This document shows, one piece after another, positions 38,918 to 49,517 of a stretch of 64,000 nucleotides of DNA (position 1 is the first letter of the stretch; each line of letters begins with the position of its first letter). The DNA lies in the NCBI RefSeq assembly GCF_019428685.1, contig NZ_CP080095.1, positions 3,782,001 to 3,846,000 on the forward strand, read 5' to 3'. The position numbers and the translations under genes were made by a program. A model generated the notes under the pieces. The model saw only the letters and a program-made list of their open reading frames with translations. It did not search any database and was not told the origin of the DNA. Source of the DNA: Paraburkholderia edwinii. GTDB taxonomy: Bacteria > Pseudomonadota > Gammaproteobacteria > Burkholderiales > Burkholderiaceae.

Positions 38918-40004
38918 TCAGCGTGCCGTCGCCGGAAAACGGGGGATATGCACTGTGAAGGTCGTCCTGCCTCCTGTCGATTCGGCCTGTATGGTGCCGT
39001 TGTGTGCACGTGCGATGCAGCGGCAGATGTAAAGTCCCAAGCCCATGCTCGAAGATGGTCCACTCGGCCTGGGCGAACGGTTTGCCCGTGTTAATGGATC
39101 AAACAGCGTCGGCAGGGCGGCCGCCGGTATCGGGGCTCCTTCGTTCGCCACGACGAGATTCAGCTCCTCATCGTGACCGAGAGCGCTCACGGCGATATTT
39201 CCTGATCCGTGCTGGACAGCGTTCACGAGCAGGTTAACCAGCAACTGGCCCAATACGGCCGCTGTCCCACCTGCCGGCAAGCTCGCCCGTGACGCACACG
39301 TCGATGCATGCGTCCGGATATGACGCGCGACCTCATCTGCCGCATCGTTGCAGATCCTTCCGATATCCTGCGGCGCGAAATCGACCGGAAGCGTATCACC
39401 CGGACGGGCACGGGTGAACACGAGAAGATCGTCAATCATATGCTTCATGCGCACGGCGCTGCGTTGCGCAATCGCGACCGCCCTGACGCTGGGTGACGAC
39501 AGGCCACTGTCATGCAGAACGACCTCCGCCGAATTCAATATCGCGCCGAGGGGAGAACGCAGGTCGTGCGCCAGTACGCCGGCAAACAGATCCCGGATCC
39601 GCTCCGTACGTTGCGCGTACTGCCGGACCGATTCCGCGAGCATATGGTCGATTGCCTCATTGAACCGGATCATCTCCTGAGAGGCCGCCGCATCGCCGGG
39701 CAACGTCTGCTGCCATCGGCGCAGCACGCTGGCGCGCAGGGCTCGATATTCCGCCACCACGTCGTTGATGCCGTAGCCTTGTGCACGACGATCGTCCGCG
39801 TGCTCGTGGGCGACCCCTGTCGAAACCGGATGCCGGATCGTGTTCGTCGCCGCGCGACCTGGCCTGCTGCTGCTCAGCGGTCTACGGTTCGCGCATATCC
39901 ACCGCGATCCGGATCAGGATGTCGCGTGCGGAGTTCCGCAACTGCGTGTCCGTGAGCCAGCAGAAGCCACTCAGTGCACGCCAGCATGCGTCTGCCCTGC
40001 TCAC
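38918..40004 (-). pseudogene. Sensor histidine kinase with amber codon and frameshift in its sensor half
   Basis: The C-terminal 280 residues are an intact kinase core: H-box VLAHDLRSPLGAILNSAEVV, N-box LLVNLLVNAVQHG, and G-box SSMGLGLYICRCIARAHNGT. The N-terminal half is also recognisable (WLTDTQLRNSARDILIRIAV) but carries TAG at 39884-39882 where relatives read Gln (MREP-stop-TAEQQQA). It then loses frame near 39812-39820, after which GVAHEHADDRRAQGYGIND joins the kinase core. The soluble N-terminal domain resembles RsbRD-type sensors of Burkholderia kinases. A truncated kinase starting near 39760 could still be made, but no ribosome site is evident. Confidence 0.8.
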
Positions 40005-40580
40005 TTATCACGCGCTCGATGTCGGCCGCAGCCAGCGTTGTGCGCCCTCGATCGCCGCGGGCCCGGAGTCTGCCAGTTCGCTCAGTCGGCGCTGCAGCTG
40101 TGCCGGTTGGGGCTGTCCGCGCGCGGATGATGAGCCAAAGGTTAGCTCGACTCCGCTCAAATTCTTAGCCACGACGCCATGATGCACGCGCTGGCCGTCT
40201 CAGGAGTCGTCGGAAAGGTGCCGGCCAACGTCTACATGAAGTCACGTCTTTTGAGGCTCCTGGACCGGGCCGGTCCACCTTGCGGCAGTCGGCCGGGCGC
40301 GTCCTGATCGACCCGCCGACACCAGTTGTCAACGTCGGCCGCACATCCCTCAGATCCATGTTCGAACGATATTGATAGTTCAACCTTGAATGAATCTCGA
40401 CAATGAAGCTCAATCAGCCCCAAATCGACGCTCATTCACTTTGAGATGTACCTGCTGGCGCGCGCGGCGGCTGTCGGGCCGGAGGACCCCCGGCTTTATC
40501 CTAGGGGTATCCCCCTAGTCGATTGCCAGGCGTACGACCGTGTGATGCCGCCTGACAGTGAACGGCGACCAACTACGCAG
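40005..40580. other. Intergenic, no gene seen
   Basis: It contains the small palindrome at 40501-40518. Short frames at 40232-40435 (minus) have no ribosome site or known family. Confidence 0.4.
40501..40518. repeat. CTAGGGG-TATC-CCCCTAG palindrome
   Basis: Seven-base perfect arms around a four-base spacer, in an intergenic stretch downstream of the small membrane protein gene. It could be an operator or a short hairpin. Confidence 0.5.
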
Positions 40581-40823
40581 TCACCGGCTGAAATGATTGC
40601 GAAATGTCACAGCCGCAATCACCGCCACGCAGGGAATCAGCAGCAAGGCGCCCCACGGCAGTTCATTGCGCTCGACCGCGACATACCAATAGAGCCAACC
40701 AAAGCCGAGCGCGAGCACCGCAATGCCGACCAGCCACGTAATAGTGGCCAGCATCGCTTGCGACGGCTTGCGCACAGGTTTCGAATGTTCGGGAGTAGCG
40801 GGCATCGTGTGGTCTTTATTCAT
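40581..40823 (-). CDS. Small two-helix membrane protein
   Basis: About 80 residues from ATG 40823 (MNKDHTMPATPEH...); ATG 40838 and 40805 are alternatives, none with a strong ribosome site. A polar N-terminus precedes two hydrophobic segments, ITWLVGIAVLALGFGWLYWY and LPWGALLLIPCVAVIAAVTF. No family recognised. It stands alone upstream of the TerB gene on the opposite strand. Confidence 0.55.
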   Translation of the reverse strand: MNKDHTMPATPEHSKPVRKPSQAMLATITWLVGIAVLALGFGWLYWYVAVERNELPWGALLLIPCVAVIAAVTFRNHFSR

Positions 40824-41077
40824 TTGGAGTGTCTGCATGCCGCCGGGCTTTGGCTCCGGCACCGCGCCTGCAGGCCCTTTAAGATTACTCGAATAAGCTG
40901 ACACGCGCCTATCGCAACGCTCACAACGCGCATGCGGCTCCCCCGTCATCGCCAATTATCGCACTTCGCTTTTTCCGAACCCCAGCTTCCGCGTTTGCAG
41001 GTTTATCCGAATCCGCGCGTCCCCGAAACTGACGGCTCCCATCACTGCGGATCCAATCCGCGAAAAGGAGTCGAGAC

Positions 41078-41482
41078 ATGCGCACCTATCGTCGTAACAG
41101 CCCCGAAGCCGCCGCGCGGATCGTCGCACTGGCGCTGACCGCGGACGGACACGTCTGCAGTTCCGAAGACCGCGCGCTCGACCGGCTCAACGTCGCGCGC
41201 GAGCTCGGCCTCGCGCCGGGCCAGTTCCCCGGCATCGTGCAGGCGCTGTGCGAAGACCGGCTGCTGTCGCCCGCGTCGTGGGCCGATGCGACCGGCGATC
41301 TCGACGGCGATCTGCTGACCACGCTGATGGCCGAAATCGACGACGCGGCGCTGCGCCGCAAGGTGATGCGCCTGTGTCTCGCGGTCGCCGTCGCCGACGA
41401 CTATCTCGCCGACGGTGAAATCGCACTGCTCGCCGCGATGCTCGAAGCGTGGCGCCCGCATCGCACGGCGATCGCGGTGTGA
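41078..41482 (+). CDS. TerB-like protein
   Basis: A 134-residue helical protein resembling the tellurite-resistance TerB fold: IVALALTADGHVCSSEDRAL near the start and LCLAVAVADDYLADGEIALL near the end, the paired acidic D-G-x-x-x-x-x-E motifs expected to bind metal. AAAAGGAG lies before the ATG. The classical terZABCDE operon is absent, although a TerC-family gene is found 1.1 kb downstream. Confidence 0.8.
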   Translation: MRTYRRNSPEAAARIVALALTADGHVCSSEDRALDRLNVARELGLAPGQFPGIVQALCEDRLLSPASWADATGDLDGDLLTTLMAEIDDAALRRKVMRLCLAVAVADDYLADGEIALLAAMLEAWRPHRTAIAV

Positions 41483-41516
41483 CCGCGCTGTGACATAAAG
41501 CGGCAATGCCGCCGCC

Positions 41517-42398
41517 CTACCCGCGCGGCGCGGCCAGCACCTGCAACGCAAGCGGATGATGCTGGCCGCGCCGCGAGCGGATCGCGTGAATCTCCTCCAC
41601 GACACCGTCCGCGCGGCCTAGCCAGCGCAGCCCGCGCATCAACGACAGGTCTTCCGCACCAAGCTCCGCCAGCGGAAACACCCCGAGCCCGCGCGCCGCG
41701 AATACCGCCATCAGCGCGCTATCTTCGAACTCGCCGGCCACCCTCGGCCGGATGCCCTCGGCCTCGAACCATCGGTCGAGCCGCGCACGCAGCGCGGCAT
41801 GCCCCGTCGGCAGCAGCACGGGCAGTTCCGCGAGCGAAGCAGGAAAGTGGTCCTTCGCGGACTTCTTCACGAGTGCGGCCGGCCCGTACCAGTCAACCGC
41901 CGACTCGGCGACGCGCTCGCTGAACACGCGCAGATCGCTGTTATGCGGCGCCGGCTGACACGCCAGCACGAGATCGAGCCGGTGCTGCGCCAGCTCCGTC
42001 AGCAACTGGCCATGCTCGCCCTCGTGACACAACAGCCGCAGCGACGGCGTATCGAGCACCGGCTCAAGCAGCGCATGCGCGGCGAGCTTTGAAATGCCGT
42101 CCGACAAACCGACCGCCAGCCGCGCAGCCGGCTCATTGGCGGCCTCGCGCACCTCTTCGACGAGCGTCGCACCGAGATGAAAAATTTCTTCCGCGCGCCC
42201 GAATGCGGCCTGCCCTGCTTCGGTCATCGTCACGCCGCGCCCGGCCGGCTTCAGCAACTGGCGGCCCATCGACTTCTCGAGCTCGCGCACCTGCGCGCTG
42301 ATGGTCTGCACGGCCATGTCGAGATGCTCGGCCGCCCGCGCGAAACCGCCCTCCTTCACCACGACCCAAAAGTAGTACAGATGGCGAAAGTTCAGCAT
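41517..42398 (-). CDS. nhaR: LysR-family regulator, NhaR type
   Basis: A 293-residue LysR protein. The N-terminus MLNFRHLYYFWVVVKEGGFA with LDMAVQTISAQVRELEKSMG is characteristic of NhaR, the Na+/H+-responsive activator of nhaA. The effector domain follows. No nhaA antiporter gene is visible; the nearest partner is the divergently transcribed terC-family gene 176 bases away, an arrangement that suggests control of TerC rather than NhaA. The symbol refers to the family resemblance. Confidence 0.88.
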   Translation of the reverse strand: MLNFRHLYYFWVVVKEGGFARAAEHLDMAVQTISAQVRELEKSMGRQLLKPAGRGVTMTEAGQAAFGRAEEIFHLGATLVEEVREAANEPAARLAVGLSDGISKLAAHALLEPVLDTPSLRLLCHEGEHGQLLTELAQHRLDLVLACQPAPHNSDLRVFSERVAESAVDWYGPAALVKKSAKDHFPASLAELPVLLPTGHAALRARLDRWFEAEGIRPRVAGEFEDSALMAVFAARGLGVFPLAELGAEDLSLMRGLRWLGRADGVVEEIHAIRSRRGQHHPLALQVLAAPRG

Positions 42399-42574
42399 AC
42401 CGACCTCGTTTCGGAAAAACCGATGCAGAACTGCGATTATGTCTGATTTCTTCGAAGCGAAAAGTAGCCGAAGATAATGGCTAATGCACCACCTGACGCA
42501 TCACGCAATTCCCTGAAATTTCCCGCGCCTTTCAGCGCTTCGTCTGATCAATTTCAAGTTGCCAACCCACCGCC

Positions 42575-43369
42575 ATGGACTACCTGCTCACTCTAGCCGC
42601 CGACCCCGCCGTATGGGCGGCGCTCGTCACGCTCGTCGTGATGGAAGTCGTGCTCGGCATCGACAACCTGATCTTCATTTCGATCTTGAGCAACAAGCTG
42701 CCGGAAGCGCAGCGCGAACGCACGCGGCGCATAGGCATTCTGCTTGCGCTCGGCATGCGGCTCGGTTTGCTCGCAACGGTCGCGTGGATCGCGCGCCTCA
42801 CCCAGCCCGCGTTCGAACTGTTCGGACACGGCTTTTCGTGGCGCGACCTGATCCTGATCGCCGGCGGCCTGTTCCTGTTCTGGAAAGCGACGCGCGAAAT
42901 GCACCATCACGTCGCGCATGACAGCACGAACGGCGGCGCCGTCAGCGCGGTCGGCACGCTGACCGCGTGGGCCGCGATCAGCCAGATCCTGATGCTCGAC
43001 CTCGTGTTTTCGGTCGACAGCATCATCACGGCGGTCGGCATGACCGAACACGTGCCGATCATGTTTGTCGCGGTCATCGCCGCCGTCATCGCGATGATGT
43101 TCGCCGCCGGGCCGCTGTCGCGCTTTATCGAACGCAACCCGACCGTGGTGATGCTCGCGCTCGCGTTCCTGCTCGTGATCGGCATGGCGCTGATCGCCGA
43201 AGGTTTCGGCACTCATGTGCCGAAGGGCTACATCTACGCCGCGATGGGTTTCTCCGCGTTCGTCGAAGGTCTGAATATCGTCGCGCGCCGCTCCAGAACG
43301 CGCGGCGCGGCCCGCACAGAAGAAGCCGATCGCCCCAGTGCGGAAATTTCGAAGTCGAACCTCGGATAA
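42575..43369 (+). CDS. TerC-family integral membrane protein
   Basis: A 264-residue protein with about seven hydrophobic helices. The family's acidic membrane motifs are present: [20 protein letters not shown] in the first half and [20 protein letters not shown] in the second, with the tail [10 protein letters not shown]. Members (TerC, YoaE, MeeF/Alx) are implicated in manganese or other metal export. I looked for a yybP-ykoY-like leader upstream and saw none. It lacks a C-terminal CBS/CorC extension. Confidence 0.9.
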   Translation: MDYLLTLAADPAVWAALVTLVVMEVVLGIDNLIFISILSNKLPEAQRERTRRIGILLALGMRLGLLATVAWIARLTQPAFELFGHGFSWRDLILIAGGLFLFWKATREMHHHVAHDSTNGGAVSAVGTLTAWAAISQILMLDLVFSVDSIITAVGMTEHVPIMFVAVIAAVIAMMFAAGPLSRFIERNPTVVMLALAFLLVIGMALIAEGFGTHVPKGYIYAAMGFSAFVEGLNIVARRSRTRGAARTEEADRPSAEISKSNLG

Positions 43370-43514
43370 GCCAGATTTTTTCGTCGTGCGCGGCGCGTTA
43401 GATTGAACCCATCGCCGCGCTGAAGCGAAGCTGAACCGAAGCGGCCCGGCGCGAACCTGAACCGGACTCGAATCGAACTCGAAGCAGCGCGAACGAAACG
43501 CAAAGGAGCACATC

Positions 43515-43838
43515 ATGAAATGCCCAGTCTGCAAGACCCCTAATTTGCTGATGACCGAACGTCAGTCAATCGAAATCGACTACTGCCCGAGCTGCCGCGG
43601 CGTATGGCTCGATCGCGGCGAACTCGACAAGCTCGTCGCGCAGGTCGAGACGACGCCGGCGCGCGGCGACGATCGGCAGAACGCTGCCGCTCATGACCAC
43701 CACCGCGCGCGCCCGCACCACGACAGCGATCGCCGCTACGACGACCGGCATCGCGACGACTATCGACACGACAGCCGATACGGACAGAGTGGATACCGTA
43801 AGAAACGCTCGCTGTTCGACATGTTCGACTTCGACTAA
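43515..43838 (+). CDS. Zinc-ribbon (zf-TFIIB) protein with His/Arg/Asp-rich tail
   Basis: A 107-residue protein. Residues 1-40 form a TFIIB-type zinc ribbon: MKCPVCKTPNLLMTERQSIE then IDYCPSCRGVWLDRGELDKL, with four Cys ligands. The tail (about 52-107) is low-complexity and charged, rich in His, Asp and Arg (AHDHHRARPHHDSDRRYDDR), ending KKRSLFDMFDFD. AAAGGAG precedes the ATG. A strong intrinsic terminator follows at 43920. Cellular role unknown; nucleic-acid or metal binding is possible. Confidence 0.85.
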   Translation: MKCPVCKTPNLLMTERQSIEIDYCPSCRGVWLDRGELDKLVAQVETTPARGDDRQNAAAHDHHRARPHHDSDRRYDDRHRDDYRHDSRYGQSGYRKKRSLFDMFDFD

Positions 43839-43919
43839 GCCTTCAACAAGGCTACGTCGACGCAAAAGACAGACCCTCTGGCTCTGGCCGCCAGGCCCTC
43901 GGATTGGCTAGAGCTATTT

Positions 43920-43947
43920 GGCCGGCGTAAGCCGGCCTCTTTTTTTG
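43920..43947 (+). terminator. Rho-independent terminator
   Basis: GGCCGGC-GTAA-GCCGGCC hairpin followed by TCTTTTTTT, 82 bases after the zinc-ribbon gene. Confidence 0.9.
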
Positions 43948-44197
43948 CCCGCTCGCTTCCACTATTGTTTCCGCCCGCTTCTTTCCGCCCACTCGATTCT
44001 CTCTTTCATCGCTCCCCATTCCGTGCATTTAAAGAACTTCAGTGCGCGGAAGGAAGTCCCATCTATTTTCGAAGGACAGAATGCGTGGCGAGCGGAATCG
44101 TGCCAACCGCGTGTACCGCGTGTGCCCATCACGTGCACCAACCGCGCGCACCCACCACACGTACCCGCCGCGCCATTCATTCCAAGAGGAGCTGATT
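43948..44197. other. Intergenic with low-complexity stretch
   Basis: At 44104-44175 the sequence is an imperfect repetition of CCGCGTGTACCGCGTGTGCC-like units, just before the BON gene. Function unknown. Confidence 0.4.
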
Positions 44198-44554
44198 GTG
44201 AAATTCCCGGTTCAGAAGCTGTTCGCATCCCGTACCCTTGCAGCCTGCGTGGCCGTCGCCGCGTCCTTCATCAGCGTGGCCGCGCTCGCGCAAACCGCGC
44301 AAGCCGACGAGCAGCCGACCCGTGCAAGCATTCGTAAGGCAAACCATCGCCTCGAGCACAACGTGCGCACGGCGATCACGCGCGCGAAAATTCCCGGCGC
44401 CGATATCCGTATCGTCGCGCGCGGCGGCAAGGTCACGCTCGACGGCACCGTTCCCGATCAAGCCATGGTGCAGCCCGCCGGCACAGCCGCAGGCACGGTG
44501 GCGGGCGTCACATCGGTGCAGAATCTGCTGACGATGCGCGAAGCCGGGCACTGA
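44198..44554 (+). CDS. Secreted BON-domain protein
   Basis: A 118-residue periplasmic protein starting at GTG 44198, chosen because AGAGGAG lies just upstream and a signal peptide begins there (LAACVAVAASFISVAALAQT). The mature part is one BON domain: HNVRTAITRAKIPGADIRIV, GGKVTLDGTVPDQAMV and GTVAGVTSVQNLLTM. BON proteins bind membranes and are often osmotic or envelope-stress induced; this resembles a small OsmY-like single-domain form. Confidence 0.82.
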   Translation: MKFPVQKLFASRTLAACVAVAASFISVAALAQTAQADEQPTRASIRKANHRLEHNVRTAITRAKIPGADIRIVARGGKVTLDGTVPDQAMVQPAGTAAGTVAGVTSVQNLLTMREAGH

Positions 44555-44821
44555 ACCCGCCAGCGGCGGCGGCAGGCGTCGCCGCGTGTGCGCTGCATGA
44601 GCGCTGCCGGGCCGCGCGCGCCGCATCGAACCGCATTCGCTGTGCGTACAAGTCTGCGGAACACGCTGCGGCGTGGCTCTGCGGCGTCCAACATTAAACT
44701 TCGCGCCACTGAGCGGAATCGCGCCGCCGCTTCAGTATCCTGAGTCCCGATTTGAATCCGGCTCACCGGGCACGGCATCATGCCGCGCACCGGTGACTTT
44801 TTCATGCACTCGAGGACTCGC

Positions 44822-45700
44822 ATGCGCGCAAAGCTCAACGGCACACAACTCTATTTCGACATCGACGGCGCCGGTCAGCGCGCATCGGGCGGCCATCTGA
44901 TCGACAAACCGACCTTGATCGCGCTGCATGGCGGCCTCGGCTTCGATCACGTGTATCTGCGCGACGGACTCGGCCCGCTGCGCCACGACGCGCAGGTAAT
45001 CTACGTCGACTTGCGCGGCCAGGGGCGCTCCGGGCGGCCCGCGCTCGCGTCGTGCACGCTCGAGCAGATGTCCGACGATATTGCCGCGCTGTGCGACATG
45101 CTCGACATCGAGCGAGCATTCGTGTTCGGCCATTCGGCGGGCGGCTTCGTCGCGATGCATACGGCGCTGCGCCACCCGTCGCTCGTGCAAGGGCTGATCC
45201 TGTGCGGCACGTCGCCGACCGTGGCGCCGCTGCCCGACTATGAAGGCGACCCTGCGCCGACGCTCGCGTCGCGCGGCAACCGTGAAGCGCTCGAGGTCAT
45301 GGCGCGCATCTCAAGCGGCGACATCACGACGCAGACCATGGATGACTTCGCGAAGATTGTCGGGCCGCTGCACACCACGCCTTCGCGGCCCGAAATCTTC
45401 CCGCGCATCTTCGCGGCGTCGAGCACGACGATCGAGATGATCCGGCATTTCATGCAGTCGATCGCGCCGACCTACGATCTGCGACCGATGCTCGAACGCA
45501 TCGCGGCGCCGACGCTTGCGATCGTCGGGCGCCACGACTGGGTGTGCCCGCCGCGAGCGAGCCGCGCGATCGCGCGAGGCATACCGGGCGCACGGCTCGT
45601 CGAATTCAACGATTCGGGCCACTTTCTGTTCTCCGAAGAACCCGAGAAATTTCGCGAGCTCGCGATCGGGTTTATGACGGCTCACGCGACTCAAACGTAA
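44822..45700 (+). CDS. Alpha/beta hydrolase (proline-iminopeptidase-like)
   Basis: A 292-residue hydrolase. The triad is visible: Ser in VFGHSAGGFVAMHTAL, Asp in IVGRHDWVCPP and His in FNDSGHFLFSEEPEKF. LIALHGGLGFDHVYL and YVDLRGQGRSGRP give the oxyanion and lid context seen in prolyl aminopeptidases. ATG 44822 has GAGGA five bases upstream and is preferred to 44780. It is convergent with the cus operon across a pair of hairpins. Confidence 0.87.
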   Translation: MRAKLNGTQLYFDIDGAGQRASGGHLIDKPTLIALHGGLGFDHVYLRDGLGPLRHDAQVIYVDLRGQGRSGRPALASCTLEQMSDDIAALCDMLDIERAFVFGHSAGGFVAMHTALRHPSLVQGLILCGTSPTVAPLPDYEGDPAPTLASRGNREALEVMARISSGDITTQTMDDFAKIVGPLHTTPSRPEIFPRIFAASSTTIEMIRHFMQSIAPTYDLRPMLERIAAPTLAIVGRHDWVCPPRASRAIARGIPGARLVEFNDSGHFLFSEEPEKFRELAIGFMTAHATQT

Positions 45701-45742
45701 GCATGCACGGTGGGAGTGTTAGCATTCTCGTCACCTTTTTTT

Positions 45743-45787
45743 GCGGGGCACCGCCCCGGGCGTAGGCTACGTACGTCCTACGCCCGG
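45743..45787. repeat. Two adjacent hairpins between convergent genes
   Basis: A CGGGGC-ACC-GCCCCG hairpin (about 45745-45759) overlaps an 11-bp perfect inverted repeat, CCGGGCGTAGG (45756-45766) with CCTACGCCCGG (45777-45787), around a loop reading CTACGTACGT. A T7 run lies to the left but on the wrong side for standard termination of either gene. The two structures are mutually exclusive because they share bases. Confidence 0.6.
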
Positions 45788-45933
45788 TTGCGCATACGGC
45801 TGTACCCGGCCGCTTTCCGCCGGCGCAGTCTGTACACTCAGACGCCGCTATTCCAGCGGCTGCGACGGCATCGCGTCACCACGATTTCATGGCCGGGCGT
45901 GCGAACGTCTTCGATCACGATCGGTTCGACTTA

Positions 45934-46287
45934 CTACTTCGTCATCTTCACGATGGTCATGGTGCCGTTCACGTTCTCGACTCGCACCTTCACGTTGTCG
46001 CCTTCCTTGACGCTGCTCAGCATCGCCGCATCTTTCGCCTTGAACGCCATCGTCATCGCGGGCATGCCTACATTGGTCAGCGCCCCGTGCTTGAGCGTCA
46101 CCATGCCGCTCGTCGCATCGACACCCTTGACGGTCGCATCGGTCAGTGCGTTATGTTTGCTTGAGGCCGAGTGGTTCATCATCGCGCCATTGCTCATGTT
46201 CATGCCGCTCATGTCATCGGCAAGAGCCACCCCGATGCTTGCGGCAGCGGCGACAAATGCAGCGGACAGAATCATCGACTTCTTCAT
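45934..46287 (-). CDS. cusF: CusF-like periplasmic copper chaperone
   Basis: A 117-residue periplasmic protein: signal peptide to about residue 23, a Met/His-rich linker ([16 protein letters not shown]) and the CusF OB-fold domain. Ligands are His67, Met78 and Met80 ([20 protein letters not shown]). At the position of E. coli CusF Trp44, eight residues after the His, this protein has Met75, a natural version of the W44M change. It is the last gene of the cus operon, overlapping cusA by four bases, with GGAG before the ATG. It should shuttle Cu(I)/Ag(I) to the CusBA complex. Confidence 0.9.
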   Translation of the reverse strand: MKKSMILSAAFVAAAASIGVALADDMSGMNMSNGAMMNHSASSKHNALTDATVKGVDATSGMVTLKHGALTNVGMPAMTMAFKAKDAAMLSSVKEGDNVKVRVENVNGTMTIVKMTK

Positions 46288-49200
46288 AGTGTTTCTCCAG
46301 TGTGGGTATGCGGCACGGACGCGCCAATAGGGGACGAGGGCACTCGCGTGCCGGTCTGGACTGCAAAAGTTTTCGATACTTCACGGCTACGCGGCAGACG
46401 GCGGCGCTGCAATAACAGCCACGCCGCGGGAATGACAAACATCGACAGCAGCGGCGCGGTGATCATCCCGCCGACCATCGGCGCGGCAATCCGCTGCATC
46501 ACTTCGGAGCCGGCGCCATGGCCGATCATGATCGGAATGAGGCCTGCGAGCACGACTGCGACCGTCATCGCTTTGGGCCTCACGCGCAACACCGCGCCCT
46601 CGCGGATCGCGTCGGTCAGGGTCGCTTCGTTCAGCGGTTCGCCTGCCTTCAGGCGGCGGTTCAGCGCTTCCTTGAGGTACAACAGCATGACCACGCCGAA
46701 TTCCGCGGCCACACCCGTTAGCGCGATAAAGCCCACCGCGGTCGCCACCGACACCGCATGGCCGAGGATCCAGATCAGCCAGAATCCGCCGACCAGCGCG
46801 AACGGCACCGTCGACATCAATAGCAGCGCGTCGGCGGCCGAGTTGAACGTGAGGAACAGCATCACGAAGATCACGACCAGCGTGACCGGAATCACCAGGC
46901 GCAGTTTCGCCGCTGCGCGCTCGAGGTATTCGAACTGTCCGGACCACTCGATCGAATAGCCGGGCGGCAGCGTGACCTTCTGCGCGACGGCCTGCTGCAT
47001 CGCCTTCACGGCGGTTTCGAGATCCACGTTCCGGATGTCGATATAGACGTAGCCGGATAGCCTCGCGTTTTCGCTGCGAATCATCGGCGGACCATCCTCG
47101 ATCGCGATGTGCGCAACGTCACCAAGCGTAATCTGCGCGCCACGATCGGTGACGACCGGCAACTCGCGCAGTTTGTCGACCGAGTCCCGCACGCCTCGCG
47201 GATAGCGGATATTGATCGGGAAACGCTCGCGGCCCGCAATCACTTCGCCGACGTTATCGCCGCCGACCGCCGACGACACGACGTCCTGGATATCGCCCAC
47301 CGCGAGCCCGTAGCGGGCCGCTGCCTGCCGGTCGATATCGACGTCGATGTAGTGTCCGCCGTTCAGTCGCTCCGCGAGCGCCGACGTGACGCCCGGTACG
47401 CCCTTCACCGCGCCTTCGATCTGCGCGGCAACCTGATCGATCTGCTTCAGCTCCGGCCCGGAAACCTTGACGCCCACCGGCGTCTTGATACCGGTCGACA
47501 GCATGTCGAGCCGGTTGCGAATCGGCGGCACCCAGACATTCGAGAGCCCCGGCACCTTCACTGTCCGGTCGAGCTCGTCGACAAGCTTCTGGGGCGTCAT
47601 ACCCGGCCGCCATTCACTGCGCGGCTTGAACTGGATCGTCGTCTCGAACATCTCGAGCGGCGCCGGGTCGGTCGCGGTGTCCGCGCGGCCGGACTTGCCG
47701 AATACCGTCTTCACTTCCGGCACCGTCTTGATCAGCCGGTCGGTCTGCTGCAGCAGTTCGGACGCTTTCGAGGCCGAGATGCCAGGCAGCGCTGTCGGCA
47801 TATACAGCAGGTCGCCTTCGTCGAGCGGTGGCATGAATTCGCCGCCCAGATGCGAGAGCGGAACGACAGTGAGCGCGAGCGCGACTGCAGCGAGCCCGAT
47901 CACGAACCACGGCCGTCGCAAGGTGCCGTTGAGCAGCGGACGATACAGCTTCACCAGCACACGGTTGATCGGATTGCTGGTTTCATGCGGGATACGGCCG
48001 CGTATCAGATAGCCCATCAGTACCGGCACGAGCGTCACCGACAGTCCGGCGGCGGCCGCGATCGTGTAGGTCTTCGTGAAGGCCAGCGGCGAGAACAGCT
48101 TGCCTTCCTGCCCCTCCAGCGAAAACACCGGAATGAACGACAGCGTGATGATCAGCAGCGAGAAGAACAGTGCCGGACCGACTTCCGCCGCCGCGGTCGC
48201 AACCACCTCCCAGCGTTGCGCCGTTGTGATGGGTTCGTCCGGGTGTTCATGCTCATAGGCCTCCAGGTGCTTGTGCGCGTTCTCGATCATCACGATTGCC
48301 GCATCGATCATCGCGCCGATTGCAATGGCAATGCCGCCCAGCGACATCAGGTTCGCGTTGACGCCCTGATAGCGCATCACGATAAAGGCGGCGAGCACGC
48401 CGAGCGGCAACGAGAGAATCGCGACGAACGCGCTGCGCAGGTGGAACAGAAAGACCGCGCAGACGAGCCCCACGATGATGAATTCCTCGATCAGCTTGTC
48501 CGTCAGGTTGTCCACCGCGCGTTCGATCAGCTGTGAGCGGTCGTACGTCGTGACGATTTCGACACCGGGCGGCAGCGAGCGCTTGAGGTCCGCGAGTTTC
48601 GCCTTCACGCCTTCGATTGTGGTCAGCGCGTTCTTGCCGGAGCGCATCACGATCACGCCGCCCGTCACTTCGCCTTGTCCATTCAGCTCGGCGATGCCGC
48701 GGCGCATTTCGGGGCCGATCTGGATGCGCGCCACGTCGCCGAGCAAAACGGGTGTGCCCGCATCGTTGGTGCGCAGCACGACGTTGCGGAAGTCGTCGAG
48801 CGTATGCAGATAACCGGACGAGCGCACCATGTATTCCGACTCAGCGAGTTCGACGACCGAGCCGCCGGATTCCTGGTTCGCCTTCTTCAATGCGTCGGCC
48901 ACCTGCTGTTCCGTGATGCCATACGCGCGCAGCTTGTCCGGATCAAGCACGACCTGATACTGCTGCACCATGCCACCGATGCTCGCCACTTCCGACACAT
49001 CCGGGACCGCCTTCAGTTCGAACTTCAGGAACCAGTCGTTGAGCGCGCGTAGCTGGCCGAGGTCGTGATGGCCGGTTCGATCGACGAGCGCGTACTCGTA
49101 CACCCAGCCCACGCCGGTCGCGTCCGGCCCGAGCGAGACGGTCGCGCCCGGCGGCAGACGGCTTTGCACCTGGTTCAGATATTCGAGCACGCGTGAGCGC

Positions 49201-49517
49201 GCCCAGTACTGGTCAATCTTGTCGTCGAACAGCACATAGACGAAGGCGTCGCCGAACGACGAGTAGGCGCGGATCGTCTTCGCGCCGGGCACGCCGAGCA
49301 AGGTGGTGGTGAGCGGATACGTCACCTGATCTTCAATCACCTGCGGCGCCTTGCCCGGATACGATGCCTTGATGATCACCTGCGTATCCGACAGATCGGG
49401 CAACGCATCGAGTGGTGTTTCACGCAGTGAATACACGCCCCACGCGACCACCAGCACAGTCGCGAGCAGCACGAGAAAGCGGTTCTGGATGGACCAACGG
49501 ATGATGCGTGCGATCAT
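46284..49517 (-). CDS. cusA: Cu(I)/Ag(I) efflux RND pump CusA
   Basis: A 1,077-residue heavy-metal RND transporter. The three methionines that carry Cu/Ag in E. coli CusA are present at the same numbers: Met573 ([11 protein letters not shown]), Met623 ([10 protein letters not shown]) and Met672 ([11 protein letters not shown]), and the proton-relay Asp405 lies in [15 protein letters not shown]. This supports the Cu/Ag branch over the Zn/Co/Ni branch. A ~30-residue C-terminal extension ([19 protein letters not shown]) is unusual. It overlaps cusB by four bases and cusF by four bases. It acts in the inner membrane as trimer with CusB and CusC. Confidence 0.96.
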   Translation of the reverse strand: MIARIIRWSIQNRFLVLLATVLVVAWGVYSLRETPLDALPDLSDTQVIIKASYPGKAPQVIEDQVTYPLTTTLLGVPGAKTIRAYSSFGDAFVYVLFDDKIDQYWARSRVLEYLNQVQSRLPPGATVSLGPDATGVGWVYEYALVDRTGHHDLGQLRALNDWFLKFELKAVPDVSEVASIGGMVQQYQVVLDPDKLRAYGITEQQVADALKKANQESGGSVVELAESEYMVRSSGYLHTLDDFRNVVLRTNDAGTPVLLGDVARIQIGPEMRRGIAELNGQGEVTGGVIVMRSGKNALTTIEGVKAKLADLKRSLPPGVEIVTTYDRSQLIERAVDNLTDKLIEEFIIVGLVCAVFLFHLRSAFVAILSLPLGVLAAFIVMRYQGVNANLMSLGGIAIAIGAMIDAAIVMIENAHKHLEAYEHEHPDEPITTAQRWEVVATAAAEVGPALFFSLLIITLSFIPVFSLEGQEGKLFSPLAFTKTYTIAAAAGLSVTLVPVLMGYLIRGRIPHETSNPINRVLVKLYRPLLNGTLRRPWFVIGLAAVALALTVVPLSHLGGEFMPPLDEGDLLYMPTALPGISASKASELLQQTDRLIKTVPEVKTVFGKSGRADTATDPAPLEMFETTIQFKPRSEWRPGMTPQKLVDELDRTVKVPGLSNVWVPPIRNRLDMLSTGIKTPVGVKVSGPELKQIDQVAAQIEGAVKGVPGVTSALAERLNGGHYIDVDIDRQAAARYGLAVGDIQDVVSSAVGGDNVGEVIAGRERFPINIRYPRGVRDSVDKLRELPVVTDRGAQITLGDVAHIAIEDGPPMIRSENARLSGYVYIDIRNVDLETAVKAMQQAVAQKVTLPPGYSIEWSGQFEYLERAAAKLRLVIPVTLVVIFVMLFLTFNSAADALLLMSTVPFALVGGFWLIWILGHAVSVATAVGFIALTGVAAEFGVVMLLYLKEALNRRLKAGEPLNEATLTDAIREGAVLRVRPKAMTVAVVLAGLIPIMIGHGAGSEVMQRIAAPMVGGMITAPLLSMFVIPAAWLLLQRRRLPRSREVSKTFAVQTGTRVPSSPIGASVPHTHTGETL

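Noticed and set aside
42399..42574. Possible yybP-ykoY manganese riboswitch before terC
   Set aside because: I looked for the paired-helix signature and did not find it.
47109..48536. 475-codon plus-strand frame
   Set aside because: Antisense of cusA; no family and no ribosome site.
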